DNA from: Pseudoroseomonas ludipueritiae
GTDB lineage: Bacteria > Pseudomonadota > Alphaproteobacteria > Acetobacterales > Acetobacteraceae
DNA length: 64,000 nucleotides
Assembly (NCBI RefSeq): GCF_014490445.1
Contig: NZ_JACTUZ010000002.1
Coordinates: 55,318 to 119,317, forward strand
Direction of reading: 5' to 3'
Under the pieces are notes generated by a model. That model made no database searches and was not told where the DNA came from. It saw only the letters and a program-made list of their open reading frames with translations. This document shows positions 43,993-52,310 of this stretch, in pieces. A program made the translations under genes and the position numbers. Position 1 is the stretch's first letter. The number at the start of each line of letters is the position of its first letter.

Positions 43993-44868
43993 ATGGACAA
44001 CGCCTCCAGCTACTCCCCACCCAAGGTCTGGACCTGGGATGGAAAGAACGGCGGGGCCTTCGCCAGCATCAACCGCCCCACGGCCGGTGCGAGGCATGAG
44101 AAGGTCCTGCCGGTCGGGCGGCATCCGCTGCAGCTCTACTCGCTGGGCACCCCGAACGGTGTGAAGGTCACCATCATGCTGGAAGAGCTGCTGGCGGCAG
44201 GCCACAGCGGCGCGGAGTACGACGCCTGGCTGATCGAGATCGGCAAGGGCGACCAGTTCGGCAGCGGCTTCGTGGAGGTGAACCCCAATTCCAAGATCCC
44301 TGCCCTCATGGACCGCAGCGGCCCGGAGCCGGTGCGCGTCTTCGAATCCGGTGCCATCTTGGTCTATCTCGCGGAGAAATTCGGCGCCTTTCTGCCGCGG
44401 GAGGGCGCGGCCCGGGCGGAATGCCTGTCCTGGTTGTTCTGGCAGGTGGGGAGCGGCCCGTTTCTCGGCGGCGGCTTCGGGCATTTCTATGCCTATGCGC
44501 CCGAGAAGCTGGAATATCCGATCGACCGCTTCGCCATGGAAGCCAAGCGGCAGCTCGATGTTCTCGACCAGCGCCTGGCGGTCAGCGAATATGTCGCGGG
44601 CCCGGAATTCACCGTCGCGGACATGGCGATCTGGCCCTGGTATGGCCTGCTCGCCCGCGGCGAACTTTATGGCGCCGGTGAGTTCCTCCAGGTGCAGGAT
44701 TACCGCAACCTCCAGCGCTGGACGGCGCAGGTCGGGTCCAGGCCCGCGGTGCAACGCGGCGCCATGGTGAACCGGGTCAGCGGCGACCCGTCGCGCCAGC
44801 TCCGCGAAAGGCACTATGCCAGCGACTTCGCGGCAGTCCCCGGCCCGGCCGGCGCGCCGCCGAAGTAG
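43993..44868 (+). CDS. Glutathione S-transferase, YghU/nu-class
   Basis: A 291-aa GST. The long N-terminal extension before the thioredoxin fold and the GRHPLQLYSLGTPNGVKVTI and NPNSKIPALMD motifs, then FESGAILVYLAEKFG and SWLFWQVGSGPFLGGGFGHF, mark the YghU/YfcG nu class. Those enzymes have disulfide reductase activity using two glutathiones. It is divergent from the selenoprotein-B-like gene and close to gamma-glutamyltransferase, a thiol-themed group. Confidence 0.9.
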   Translation: MDNASSYSPPKVWTWDGKNGGAFASINRPTAGARHEKVLPVGRHPLQLYSLGTPNGVKVTIMLEELLAAGHSGAEYDAWLIEIGKGDQFGSGFVEVNPNSKIPALMDRSGPEPVRVFESGAILVYLAEKFGAFLPREGAARAECLSWLFWQVGSGPFLGGGFGHFYAYAPEKLEYPIDRFAMEAKRQLDVLDQRLAVSEYVAGPEFTVADMAIWPWYGLLARGELYGAGEFLQVQDYRNLQRWTAQVGSRPAVQRGAMVNRVSGDPSRQLRERHYASDFAAVPGPAGAPPK

Positions 44869-45003
44869 AGGAGCGGGGCGGCGGGCTCCTGGCATGCTGG
44901 CGTGAGGCTCCTTCACGGCGGGCCAGCCGCCGCCGATCGCAGCAGCCAGTTGGCGCCGCCCCGCGCTTTCGGGCATCACTGGGCCTGATGGAGGAGGCGC
45001 AGG

Positions 45004-45585
45004 ATGCAGGAGATTCCAAGGTTGAGCTTCCCTGGGGGCAGCCTGCTGGCCGCCATGCTGGGCGAGCAGGCCCCGGTGGACATCCGGCGCGCCGCGCGGC
45101 GCCTGCGCGCGGAGGGCGCGCCCGCCCTGGCGGTCGATGACGACATCGCTGCCCTGGCACGCGGGCTGGCCTTGTCCGAGGTATCGCGCTCGCCCGCCGT
45201 GCTGGAGGCCCTGCCGCCGCTGTTCTGGCTCGAAGCGCCACGGCAGGGGGAATCCGGTGCGCGCGGGGCCAGCGGATGGGTCATCGAGAAGAAGCGGGGC
45301 GGGCTCACCGTCCGGTTCTTCAGCCTTGCTCCCGGCCCCACGGCCATACCTGAGACGCAGGGGACCGCGACGGTGCCATTCGGCCCGGGCGCGCAGGAGG
45401 AGGACGAGGAGATCCGCTCCGTGAGAGGGCTGGTCACCGCCATCAGCCTGCCGGAGATGCTGGGGCAGATGGGGGAGAGTTCTCCCGTCGTGCTGATGCC
45501 CGCCGATGCATCCGGGCAGGAGGCCAGCTTCCTGCGCGGCTTCAGGTTGTCCGTGGCGGTATCGCCGGATTCGGTGCCGACCTGA
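45004..45585 (+). CDS. Hypothetical protein (193 aa)
   Basis: A soluble-looking protein starting MQEIPRLSFPGGSLLAAMLG with a GGAGG site before the ATG. It has an Ala/Arg-rich helical N-terminal third, then a beta-rich section (GWVIEKKRGGLTVRFFSLAP) and an acidic stretch (QEEDEEIR). No signal peptide, membrane segment or known motif is seen. Codon use matches the neighbours. It stands alone between the GST and an MFS exporter. Confidence 0.55.
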   Translation: MQEIPRLSFPGGSLLAAMLGEQAPVDIRRAARRLRAEGAPALAVDDDIAALARGLALSEVSRSPAVLEALPPLFWLEAPRQGESGARGASGWVIEKKRGGLTVRFFSLAPGPTAIPETQGTATVPFGPGAQEEDEEIRSVRGLVTAISLPEMLGQMGESSPVVLMPADASGQEASFLRGFRLSVAVSPDSVPT

Positions 45586-45657
45586 GCCTGCCTCGTCACG
45601 GCGGGGCTGCCGCGTGCGGCGTGGCCATCCTCTGCGGCGGCCACGCCCGCATGCCTC

Positions 45658-46911
45658 TCACCCGATGTTCCCCGACGCATGCCTCGGCCAGAGGTGGCTG
45701 CGCCAGGCGCCCAGCACCAGCAGCGTGGCAAGGATGCCCACCGTGCCGTAGATGGCCGTGGTCGCCGGAAAGCCCAGATGGTCGATCAGAGGCCCGGAGC
45801 AGAGCAGCCCGATCGGCAGCCCATAGACCGCCAGCGTGCGCATGCCCATGATCCGGCCGCGCAAGGCCGGAGGCGCACCGCGCAGCAGCAGCACCGCCAT
45901 GGGGAGCAGGCACAGCATCTGCATGACGCCGATCAGCGGCAAGAGCAGCAGCCCGCCGGCCAGGCTGTCGATCTGGCCGAACAGGATCACCAGCCCGTGC
46001 CAGACCACGCTGAAGACCAGCATCATGCGCGCGGGCTGCGCCGCCCTCCCCATCCGGCTGAGCATGAGCGAGCCCAGGATGCCGCCCCCCGCGACGGCCG
46101 CGACCAGGTAGCCCAGCCCCGCCTGGGTGGTGCCGTATACGTCCCGTGCCACATAGGGCAGCAGGCCCAGCGTGAAGGGATAGGCGGTGAGGTTGATCAG
46201 GAAGGCCATCAGCATCGCAGCGAGTTGCGGCGGCGCCTGCCACACCGTCTGCGCCGCCTCCCACAGGCCACGCAGCGGCGAGGGCGATGCCGCCGCCCCG
46301 GGCCCCCGCTCTGCCGCCCGCGTCGCCGTGACGCCCAGCGTCAGCAGCATGCCCAGCACATAGAAGATCACCACCATGATATAAGCCTGCCCCATGCCAA
46401 GCAGGGCCACGATGCTCGCCCCGGCTAGGGCGCCGCAGACACGCGCCAGATCCGACGTGATGCGTGACAGCCCGATGGCGCTGGTCAGCCGGTCCTCCGG
46501 CATGGTCTCGCCGATCAGCACGTTGCGGATTCCCATATCGGAAGGGCGGATCAGCCCCGCGATTCCGGCGATGACCAGTGCCAGCACCGGTGTCAGCATG
46601 TCCGTCAGCACCAGCGCCGCCAGGATGGCCGCCAGCAGCGCGTAGGCCGCACGCATCAGGCACATCACGTTGCGGTGCCCGAGGGCGTCACCCGCCAAGC
46701 CGAAGAAGGGCGCGATCAGCGTCCCCAGGAACTGCAGCGAGCCGAACAGCGTCACCAGCAGCACGGAATTGGTCTGCACCACAATGTACCAGCCGAGGAT
46801 CAGGGTCTCCATCTCGAAGGCCCAAGAGGTCATCAGGTCGGCCGACCACTGGAAGCGATAGCTGCGGATCGCAAAAGGTGAGCGCGTCCGGGCGCAACGC
46901 GCAGCGGTCAT
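45658..46911 (-). CDS. MFS transporter, EntS-like exporter family
   Basis: A 417-aa major facilitator of the MFS_3/enterobactin-exporter type. It opens with YRFQWSADLMTSWAFEMETL, has FFGLAGDALGHRNVM (loop 2-3 motif) and NVLIGETMPEDRLTSAIGLS, which are typical. About 12 helices. It exports a siderophore or other small molecule in characterised relatives; there is no siderophore gene nearby, so the substrate is open. Confidence 0.88.
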   Translation of the reverse strand: MTAARCARTRSPFAIRSYRFQWSADLMTSWAFEMETLILGWYIVVQTNSVLLVTLFGSLQFLGTLIAPFFGLAGDALGHRNVMCLMRAAYALLAAILAALVLTDMLTPVLALVIAGIAGLIRPSDMGIRNVLIGETMPEDRLTSAIGLSRITSDLARVCGALAGASIVALLGMGQAYIMVVIFYVLGMLLTLGVTATRAAERGPGAAASPSPLRGLWEAAQTVWQAPPQLAAMLMAFLINLTAYPFTLGLLPYVARDVYGTTQAGLGYLVAAVAGGGILGSLMLSRMGRAAQPARMMLVFSVVWHGLVILFGQIDSLAGGLLLLPLIGVMQMLCLLPMAVLLLRGAPPALRGRIMGMRTLAVYGLPIGLLCSGPLIDHLGFPATTAIYGTVGILATLLVLGAWRSHLWPRHASGNIG

Positions 46912-46996
46912 TCAGCGGCCCCCGCCCGAGCGCGGCCGCATGTGAGTGCTGTTGTTCCGGTCATGACGATCTCCCTCGCCCGCCAGCATCCCCCCG

Positions 46997-47283
46997 ATGC
47001 CGCCCCTCAGCAACCGGGGCCGGCGACGCGGCAGTCCCAGGCTTGCCAAGCGCGGGCGGGCCATGCGCCAGGAGGCGATCGAGCGCGCCATGGAGAGCGA
47101 GGCAGGCTGCAAACGGGTGATGCGACGCATCGCCGCCGCGCGCGGCGCCACAGCCGGCTGATGGCCAAGGCGGTCGAGGACCACGCCCTCCGTCACCTGG
47201 TCGACCCAGAGAAGCACTGTGGCGTTCTCAACCAAGACGCGGCCGAACAACTGCCCGACCTCGTCCGCGCTTCCCTGAAGTGA
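46997..47283 (+). pseudogene. Frameshifted FrmR/RcnR (CsoR-class) metal-sensing repressor
   Basis: Read across two frames the sequence gives ESEAGCKRVMRRIAAARGAT then LMAKAVEDHALRHLVDPEKH and a C-terminal AEQLPDLVRASLK. This is the DUF156/CsoR-RcnR-FrmR helical repressor with the expected Cys and His ligands (Cys, then His in VEDH). The join falls at 47155-47161, where GCCGGCTGATGG reads as a stop; one extra C would restore the frame. The N-terminal helix is also irregular. It precedes an equally broken rcnA, so the pair is a dead nickel/cobalt-type resistance operon. Confidence 0.65.
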
Positions 47284-47293
47284 AGGCCGGCCC

Positions 47294-47746
47294 GTGGCCT
47301 TCTCTGAGCTGCTCCAGCAGGGGCGGACCATGCCTGCTCTTCATTCCCTCCGCCACCCCGCTCGGCGCCGTGCAGGGGCTGGAGCCGGACCATTCCAGGT
47401 CCATGACGACCGCCTTCATCGTCGCCATTTGGGGCAGCGTGCCCCAGGGCCATCTTGCTCGGCCTTTCGGCGGCGTTGCCATGCGCTGGTCGCGGGGGCG
47501 GTGGCCCTTCCCGGCCTGCACTACGCCAACAGCTCCGATGTCGAGACATCCGAGCCGTACTTCCAGCTCGCTTCAGCTGTGATCGTTGTCGGCCTCGCTG
47601 TGGTGATGGTCTCGATCGGCGTCGCGGAGACTATCGGCATCCGCCATGCAGAGCGCCGCTGGTCCGGCCTGTTCAACCGTGTCGCGCGGCGGGCGCCCTC
47701 TGTCTCGGCCGCGCCGATCCTGGTGATCGGCCTCTACATCGGCTGA
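47294..47746 (+). pseudogene. rcnA: Frameshifted RcnA-like nickel/cobalt efflux protein
   Basis: Pieces of one NicO/RcnA protein lie in three frames: FSELLQQG (from 47294), then LLFIPSATPLGAVQGLEPDH and SRSMTTAFIVAIWGSVPQ (about 47330-47448), then LGLSAALP (about 47458), then SEPYFQLASAVIVVGLAVVM and SIGVAETIGIRHAERRW through RRAPSVSAAPILVIGLYIG. The GLEPDHS segment matches the family's GLEPGHSKTM. The central His-rich loop is missing. At least three frameshifts plus a deletion make it non-functional. It follows a frameshifted FrmR/RcnR-like regulator. Confidence 0.75.
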
Positions 47747-47909
47747 AGCGGCTGGTCTGCCCTTGACCTTTACGGACGCTTCACCGCCCCGCCATTCGCC
47801 TGGCAACCTCCCGGCCCCAGTCCCCGATCAAGAGCCAGAAACCTATGCGTTGCATTGACAAAACGAGATATCGCGCTACGGTGCTATGATCAAAAAAGAT
47901 ACTTTAACA

Positions 47910-47915
47910 TATAAT
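47910..47915 (+). promoter_or_regulatory. -10 element candidate for the acyltransferase
   Basis: A perfect TATAAT in an unusually AT-rich block (about 47860-47935), 44 bp before the acyltransferase start. A matching -35 at proper spacing is weak; a TTGACA at 47855-47860 is too far from it. Confidence 0.4.
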
Positions 47916-47958
47916 TAAGAAAATTGCGGCTGGTGTAAGTTCTCCGGAGGGGACTGAT

Positions 47959-48900
47959 GTGACCACCATCGGTGAAAGAAATCGCAATCGTTCCGTTTCA
48001 TTCCGAACCGAGCAACTGGATGCGTCGCATGGAATGGCCGCACTTTGCGTGGTGCTGAACCACTATGTTCAGATGGTTCCGGAAACCATACGGCAAGCCG
48101 TGAGCGTATCCGGCCTGGGCAATGTGGAGGGCTGGACCAGCCGATGGAAATGGCTGCGCTATACGCCGCTCAGGCTGATGATCAGCGGCCAAGCAGCTGT
48201 CATGATGTTCTTCGTGCTGAGCGGCTTTGTGCTGTTCGCGAGCTTGCACGGCCGGGGCGGCATCTCCTGGACCTCTTTCCTGTTCAGGCGCTTCAACCGC
48301 ATCTATGTGCCCTTCGCGGCGGTCATCAGCGCGGCTGCATTGGCCTACCAGTCTGCAGATCCAGTCCCGTCAACCGTCAGTAGCGACTGGCTCAACGGCC
48401 TGCTGTTGACGCCAGGGACCTACTCGTTCCCAGCGCACCTTCTGATGACTGGCGAGCCTGAAGGCATGACGCTGAATCTGGCGGTTTGGACATTGATTCA
48501 CGAGATGCGGGTCGCATTGTTCATTCCTGCCCTGTTCGTCCTTTGTCAGGCGGCAGGTGCCATCGAGGCCACGGCATTTCTTCTTGCAAGCTTCGATCGA
48601 GTGAGGGCCGACTTCCCTGTTGGTCTCGGCGCATGCCTCGTCGTTTCCCTCTGCCTTTCGTCCAACCTGGTCACCCGCACGCTCAATTCACGGCTGCCGC
48701 GATGGCTGGGACGGATCTCCTATAGCCTGTATCTCGGTCACCTACCCATCCTCATCGTGGCCCTCGGTGCCGGCGCACCATTGATTGCGCTGCCTCTCGT
48801 GATGACGATGATCTTGGTGGTGTCTGCGCTGATGTACCGGTTTCTGGAAGCACCGGCTCCGGCACCCAGATGGAAGCGAGCACAACGCCATGTCGACTGA
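47959..48900 (+). CDS. Acyltransferase-3 family membrane protein (OafA-like)
   Basis: A 313-aa multi-helix membrane protein. LDASHGMAALCVVLNHYVQM gives the family's first helix with its conserved His (LNH). SGFVLFASL and FLFRRFNRIYVPF are typical next, and SYSLYLGHLPILI near the C-terminus completes the OafA-like pattern. These enzymes O-acylate lipopolysaccharide, capsule or antibiotics at the inner membrane. The start is GTG with GGAGGGG upstream. GC content is lower than the rest of the window and the leader is AT-rich, suggesting transfer. Somewhat short for the family (usually 340-380 aa). Confidence 0.82.
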   Translation: MTTIGERNRNRSVSFRTEQLDASHGMAALCVVLNHYVQMVPETIRQAVSVSGLGNVEGWTSRWKWLRYTPLRLMISGQAAVMMFFVLSGFVLFASLHGRGGISWTSFLFRRFNRIYVPFAAVISAAALAYQSADPVPSTVSSDWLNGLLLTPGTYSFPAHLLMTGEPEGMTLNLAVWTLIHEMRVALFIPALFVLCQAAGAIEATAFLLASFDRVRADFPVGLGACLVVSLCLSSNLVTRTLNSRLPRWLGRISYSLYLGHLPILIVALGAGAPLIALPLVMTMILVVSALMYRFLEAPAPAPRWKRAQRHVD

Positions 48901-49028
48901 TCGCACCCCAGAATCAGTGCTGCTCCGGCCCAGTAATCTCATGCGTCACATTACCTCTCAGCGAGTGTGCCTCACCCAGATCCCCCCAACCGATCCACCG
49001 TTCGTTCAATGAGAAGGCGAGATCCATC

Positions 49029-49922
49029 ATGATCGGATATGCCCAGCTCCGCCCCGGATCAGGCTTCAACATCCGCAATGCGGCCATGTACTACACTCAG
49101 CGCCTTGTGACTTGGCGTGGCCCCCGGCGCTTGGTGTGCCGCAGCCTCGCGGCCGCAATCAGGCTCCGGCACGGGCGGAGCGAAGGTCCGGTCACATCGG
49201 CCGCCCACCGATCAGCCCAGGATCTGGAACGCGACGGACTGGCGATGATGCCTCGCTTCGCCATTCCAGGCGGAGTGAAAGGCATCACGGAGTTTCTGCG
49301 CGGCGAGAATGTGGTGGGACCGGACGGCCGCCTTGTGCGGCTGGAAGATCTGCCACCCGGCACGCGGATGGCTTCCTATCCCCTTGCCTCGGTCGTCGCC
49401 TGCCCAGGGCTGATGGCCGCCATCAACGACCCGGCAGTCCTGCAGATCGCTTCCGAGTATCTCGGTTGCAAGCCGACACTTTCGAGCCTCGGCGTCCGCT
49501 GGTCCTTCCCTTCTCCGGCACGCCCTGCGGAAACCCAGCTCTTCCATCGTGACCCCGATGACTGGCGTTTCCTGAAGCTTTTTGTTTATCTCACGGATGT
49601 TGACGCGGAATCAGGTCCCCACGCCTATGTTCTCGGCTCTCATCGGACGGCGGCGACCTTGCGGGCCAAGCCGTTCCAGCGAGACGCCCTGGTCCAGGCA
49701 TATGGCGCGGACAAGATCCAGATGGTTACCGGGCCAGCCGGCACGACCTTCATGGCGGACACGCACGGCATCCACATGGGCGTGCCCCCCAGCGCAACTC
49801 CGCGCCTGATTCTGCAGGTGCAGTATTCGCTGCTGCCGATCTTCGCCTTTCGGTACGAACCCGTCAAACCCACAGGCCGACTACAGTTGGATAAGTATGT
49901 TAACCGCTTGGTTGTTGCCTGA
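49029..49922 (+). CDS. Phytanoyl-CoA dioxygenase (PhyH) family protein
   Basis: A 297-aa Fe(II)/2OG-type oxygenase. Iron ligands are His173 and Asp175 (LFHRDPDDW) and a distal His in DTHGIHMGVPP (His249 most likely). PHAYVLGSHRTAAT is the family's core strand. It follows the acyltransferase by 128 bp on the same strand and shares its lower GC, so the pair may modify a surface glycan or secreted metabolite. The start at 49029 with GAAGGCGAG upstream is chosen over a longer open frame. Confidence 0.82.
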   Translation: MIGYAQLRPGSGFNIRNAAMYYTQRLVTWRGPRRLVCRSLAAAIRLRHGRSEGPVTSAAHRSAQDLERDGLAMMPRFAIPGGVKGITEFLRGENVVGPDGRLVRLEDLPPGTRMASYPLASVVACPGLMAAINDPAVLQIASEYLGCKPTLSSLGVRWSFPSPARPAETQLFHRDPDDWRFLKLFVYLTDVDAESGPHAYVLGSHRTAATLRAKPFQRDALVQAYGADKIQMVTGPAGTTFMADTHGIHMGVPPSATPRLILQVQYSLLPIFAFRYEPVKPTGRLQLDKYVNRLVVA

Positions 49923-50548
49923 GCGCGCGTTGTAGCGGTGGCAGCGCGCTTCACTCCTTTCCCGTCTCAGATCCTGTTAACGCTCGGCCGGCCGTTAGAG
50001 CCGCAACTGGGCGTTCAACATACCAGGCAGGCATCCAGAGCCACCCGGTCCACACAACAAGTCTTGGCCATTGCGCTCGGTGGTCTGCTGAATGGGCGCT
50101 ACATTCGTGCCCGACGCCTGTGCGGCAGATGCCGGCCATCGATCTGACCCTTGGTGTGGCTTCGCCAACAATTCTGGCGAGGATCTTCGCGGCCGCTGGC
50201 GTGTCCATCGCAAGGTGACCATTGCCGAGCTGAGGCAGCTTCGCCCAAACAACCAGATAACCCAGCAGATCTTCATCTAGGGCTCAAGGAGGCTCCGCTC
50301 ATGTCCTCGCGACGGCGGCGGCAACACCCGATCGGACCAAGGCTGACATGGGCGGGAACAAGCAGACCCAGACCGGCCGGACGAAGGTAACAGGCGTCGA
50401 TCCGCTGGTGCTGGCTTATCTCGGCGAGGCTAGGTGTGCGCCGCACAAAGTCAGAGCACCAGATGTGTGGGCACTTGCACTCATGTCCTGCTTGCACTTG
50501 CCTCGTCCATAGCTTCATCCTTCCGGCATAATCCTTGGGGGACAACCC
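49923..50548. other. Intergenic, no confident gene
   Basis: About 626 bp of lower-GC sequence. Several short frames exist on both strands but none shows a domain or natural composition. It may contain decayed genes I cannot identify; no transposase motif, tRNA or long repeat was seen. Confidence 0.4.
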
Positions 50549-51010
50549 ATGCGCCTTCCGGTTCTGTGTGGCAGCCTTGCCGCAGCCTTCGCCGCTGGAG
50601 TTCTGGTGACCCGCATCATCCCTTCGGCCGAGGCTCAGTCCTCCCCACCGCAACTGACCGCCCAGATCGTGAACCTTCTGACGCTCAGCGAGGATGAGAT
50701 AGGGCCGCTGGCTCCCAATGCCGATCTGCGCTCCCGGACCCTGGTGGCGCTGCCGGAGGGCACAGTCGCGGTCCAGAGCGGCAATGTGGTGAAGCACTTC
50801 CACGCAGATGCCAACGAGATCCAGCTCATCCTGGCTGGCGCGGGGTCATTCTGGCTGGGCGACAAGGAGCAACAGGTGAAGGCAGGGGATCTGATCGTGA
50901 TCCCCAAGGGTACTCCGCATGCTGGTTCCAGGGCCTCGGCCGGCCGCTTCCGATCTCTGGCCATCAAGCTGCCGCCTCAGCAGAGTGGCGATGTGCATCC
51001 CGTGCCATAG
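50549..51010 (+). CDS. Secreted cupin-domain protein
   Basis: A 153-aa protein with a signal peptide (LPVLCGSLAAAFAAGVLV) and a single cupin barrel: VKHFHADANEIQLILAGAG and GDLIVIPKGTPHAG hold the metal-ligand His, His, Glu and His. Periplasmic. Function unknown; small cupins of this type act as isomerases, dioxygenases or binding proteins. No operon partner. Confidence 0.8.
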   Translation: MRLPVLCGSLAAAFAAGVLVTRIIPSAEAQSSPPQLTAQIVNLLTLSEDEIGPLAPNADLRSRTLVALPEGTVAVQSGNVVKHFHADANEIQLILAGAGSFWLGDKEQQVKAGDLIVIPKGTPHAGSRASAGRFRSLAIKLPPQQSGDVHPVP

Positions 51011-51199
51011 TTGGCGAGGCGGGCCCAGGCACTCAGATCGGCTTGTTCATCCTAGGCCTGTGGCTGGTCTGCCGATCTGAAGGTGCCGCAACCGGTCACC
51101 AGCGCCGCCGCCGGCCCTTGCCGCATCTTCGAACCTGTCGCGCCAGGGCTCATCGTCATGGCGGTGAGCTTCCCCGCGCCAACAGTTGGAACCCGATGC

Positions 51200-52000
51200 A
51201 TGGATCTGGAACTCGAGGGCAAGGTGGCGGTGATCACCGGAGGGACGCGCGGCATCGGGCTGGCGGCCGCGCGGCTGCTCGCGCGGGAGGGGGCCGACGT
51301 GGCCCTGGTGTCGCGCCATGCCGACGAAGCCGCCCGGGTGGCCGATGACATCGCCCGCATGACAGGCCGCCGCACCCTGGGCTTGGCAGCGGACACCACG
51401 GATGATGCGGCAGTGGCTATCATGGCGGTCGCCGTGGAGCGTGAAATGGGCGGCGCCCACATCCTGGTCAATTGCGCCGCCGAGCCAGCCGGGCAGAAAG
51501 CGGTGCCCGCGCCCTCCGAGGCGGAATGGGCCTCCCTGGCGTCGCACATGGACACCAAGGTCATGGGCTACCTGCGGTGTGCCCGCGCCCTGCTGCCTTT
51601 GATGCGCCGGGCCGGATGGGGCCGCATCATCAATGTCAGCGGGCTGGGCGCGCGCCGGACCGGCGATGTGGTGGGTGCCATCCGCAACGTCGCCGTGGTT
51701 GCCTTGGCGAAGAACCTGGCCGATGAGCTGGCGGGCACCGGCATCGCGGTCACCACGGTACACCCGGGCCTGACCCGTACGGAGAAAGTGGACGCCATGC
51801 TCAAGTCCCGCGCCCAGGTGGAAGGCCGCAGCTTGGGCGAAGTGGAAGCCTCCCTGGCAGCGAATGTGCTGATGGGCCGCCTCCCCACTGCGGAGGATGT
51901 GGCCCAGGTGATTGCCTTCCTGGCTTCTCCCCGCTCTGTCACGGTCAACGGTGTCGCGATCGATGTGGGTGGCGGCCTGCGCGGGGCCATCAACTACTGA
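51200..52000 (+). CDS. Short-chain dehydrogenase-like protein lacking YxxxK
   Basis: A 266-aa SDR-fold protein: TGGTRGIG cofactor motif, NCAAEPAGQ in place of NNAG, Ser in NVSGLG, and VHPGLTRTEKV. At the catalytic position the expected YxxxK is absent; the aligned stretch VGAIRNVAVVALAKNLADEL has Gly and Asn there. It also has an unusual insert between Ser and that helix. It binds NAD(P) by fold but its catalysis must differ. The ATG at 51200 gives a normal SDR N-terminus. Confidence 0.8.
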   Translation: MDLELEGKVAVITGGTRGIGLAAARLLAREGADVALVSRHADEAARVADDIARMTGRRTLGLAADTTDDAAVAIMAVAVEREMGGAHILVNCAAEPAGQKAVPAPSEAEWASLASHMDTKVMGYLRCARALLPLMRRAGWGRIINVSGLGARRTGDVVGAIRNVAVVALAKNLADELAGTGIAVTTVHPGLTRTEKVDAMLKSRAQVEGRSLGEVEASLAANVLMGRLPTAEDVAQVIAFLASPRSVTVNGVAIDVGGGLRGAINY

Positions 52001-52310
52001 GTTCCGCACTCCGGGTGGAGAGCCGGCGCCTGTTGTCCACGGGCCCTGGAAAGGACTGGCAGCCTTCGGCTGGACCGCACCTTGGCTCTTCGGTCAAGCA
52101 AACAGCCGTCATGTCCGCTCCCGATATGGAGCGGCGTCCAGGAGGTGCGTCTTTCCAGCCGCAGAACCACCCCTGGTGGCAGCTCGTCGCCCATCGTGCC
52201 GGGCGCGGCGTTATTATCGTGCTCTGCCCCTGCAATAGCTTCTGCCCCACACCATGTTGCATTGCGGCATAACGCAACGGCCCACAGCCTGCGCTGCCAA
52301 AGGGGCAACC
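52001..52310. other. Intergenic, no gene seen
   Basis: The region between the SDR and the esterase. No convincing frame, RNA or repeat was found. Confidence 0.35.

Noticed and set aside
49923-50548. Transposase or phage remnants in the lower-GC gap
   Set aside because: All six frames were read and none gave a recognisable motif.
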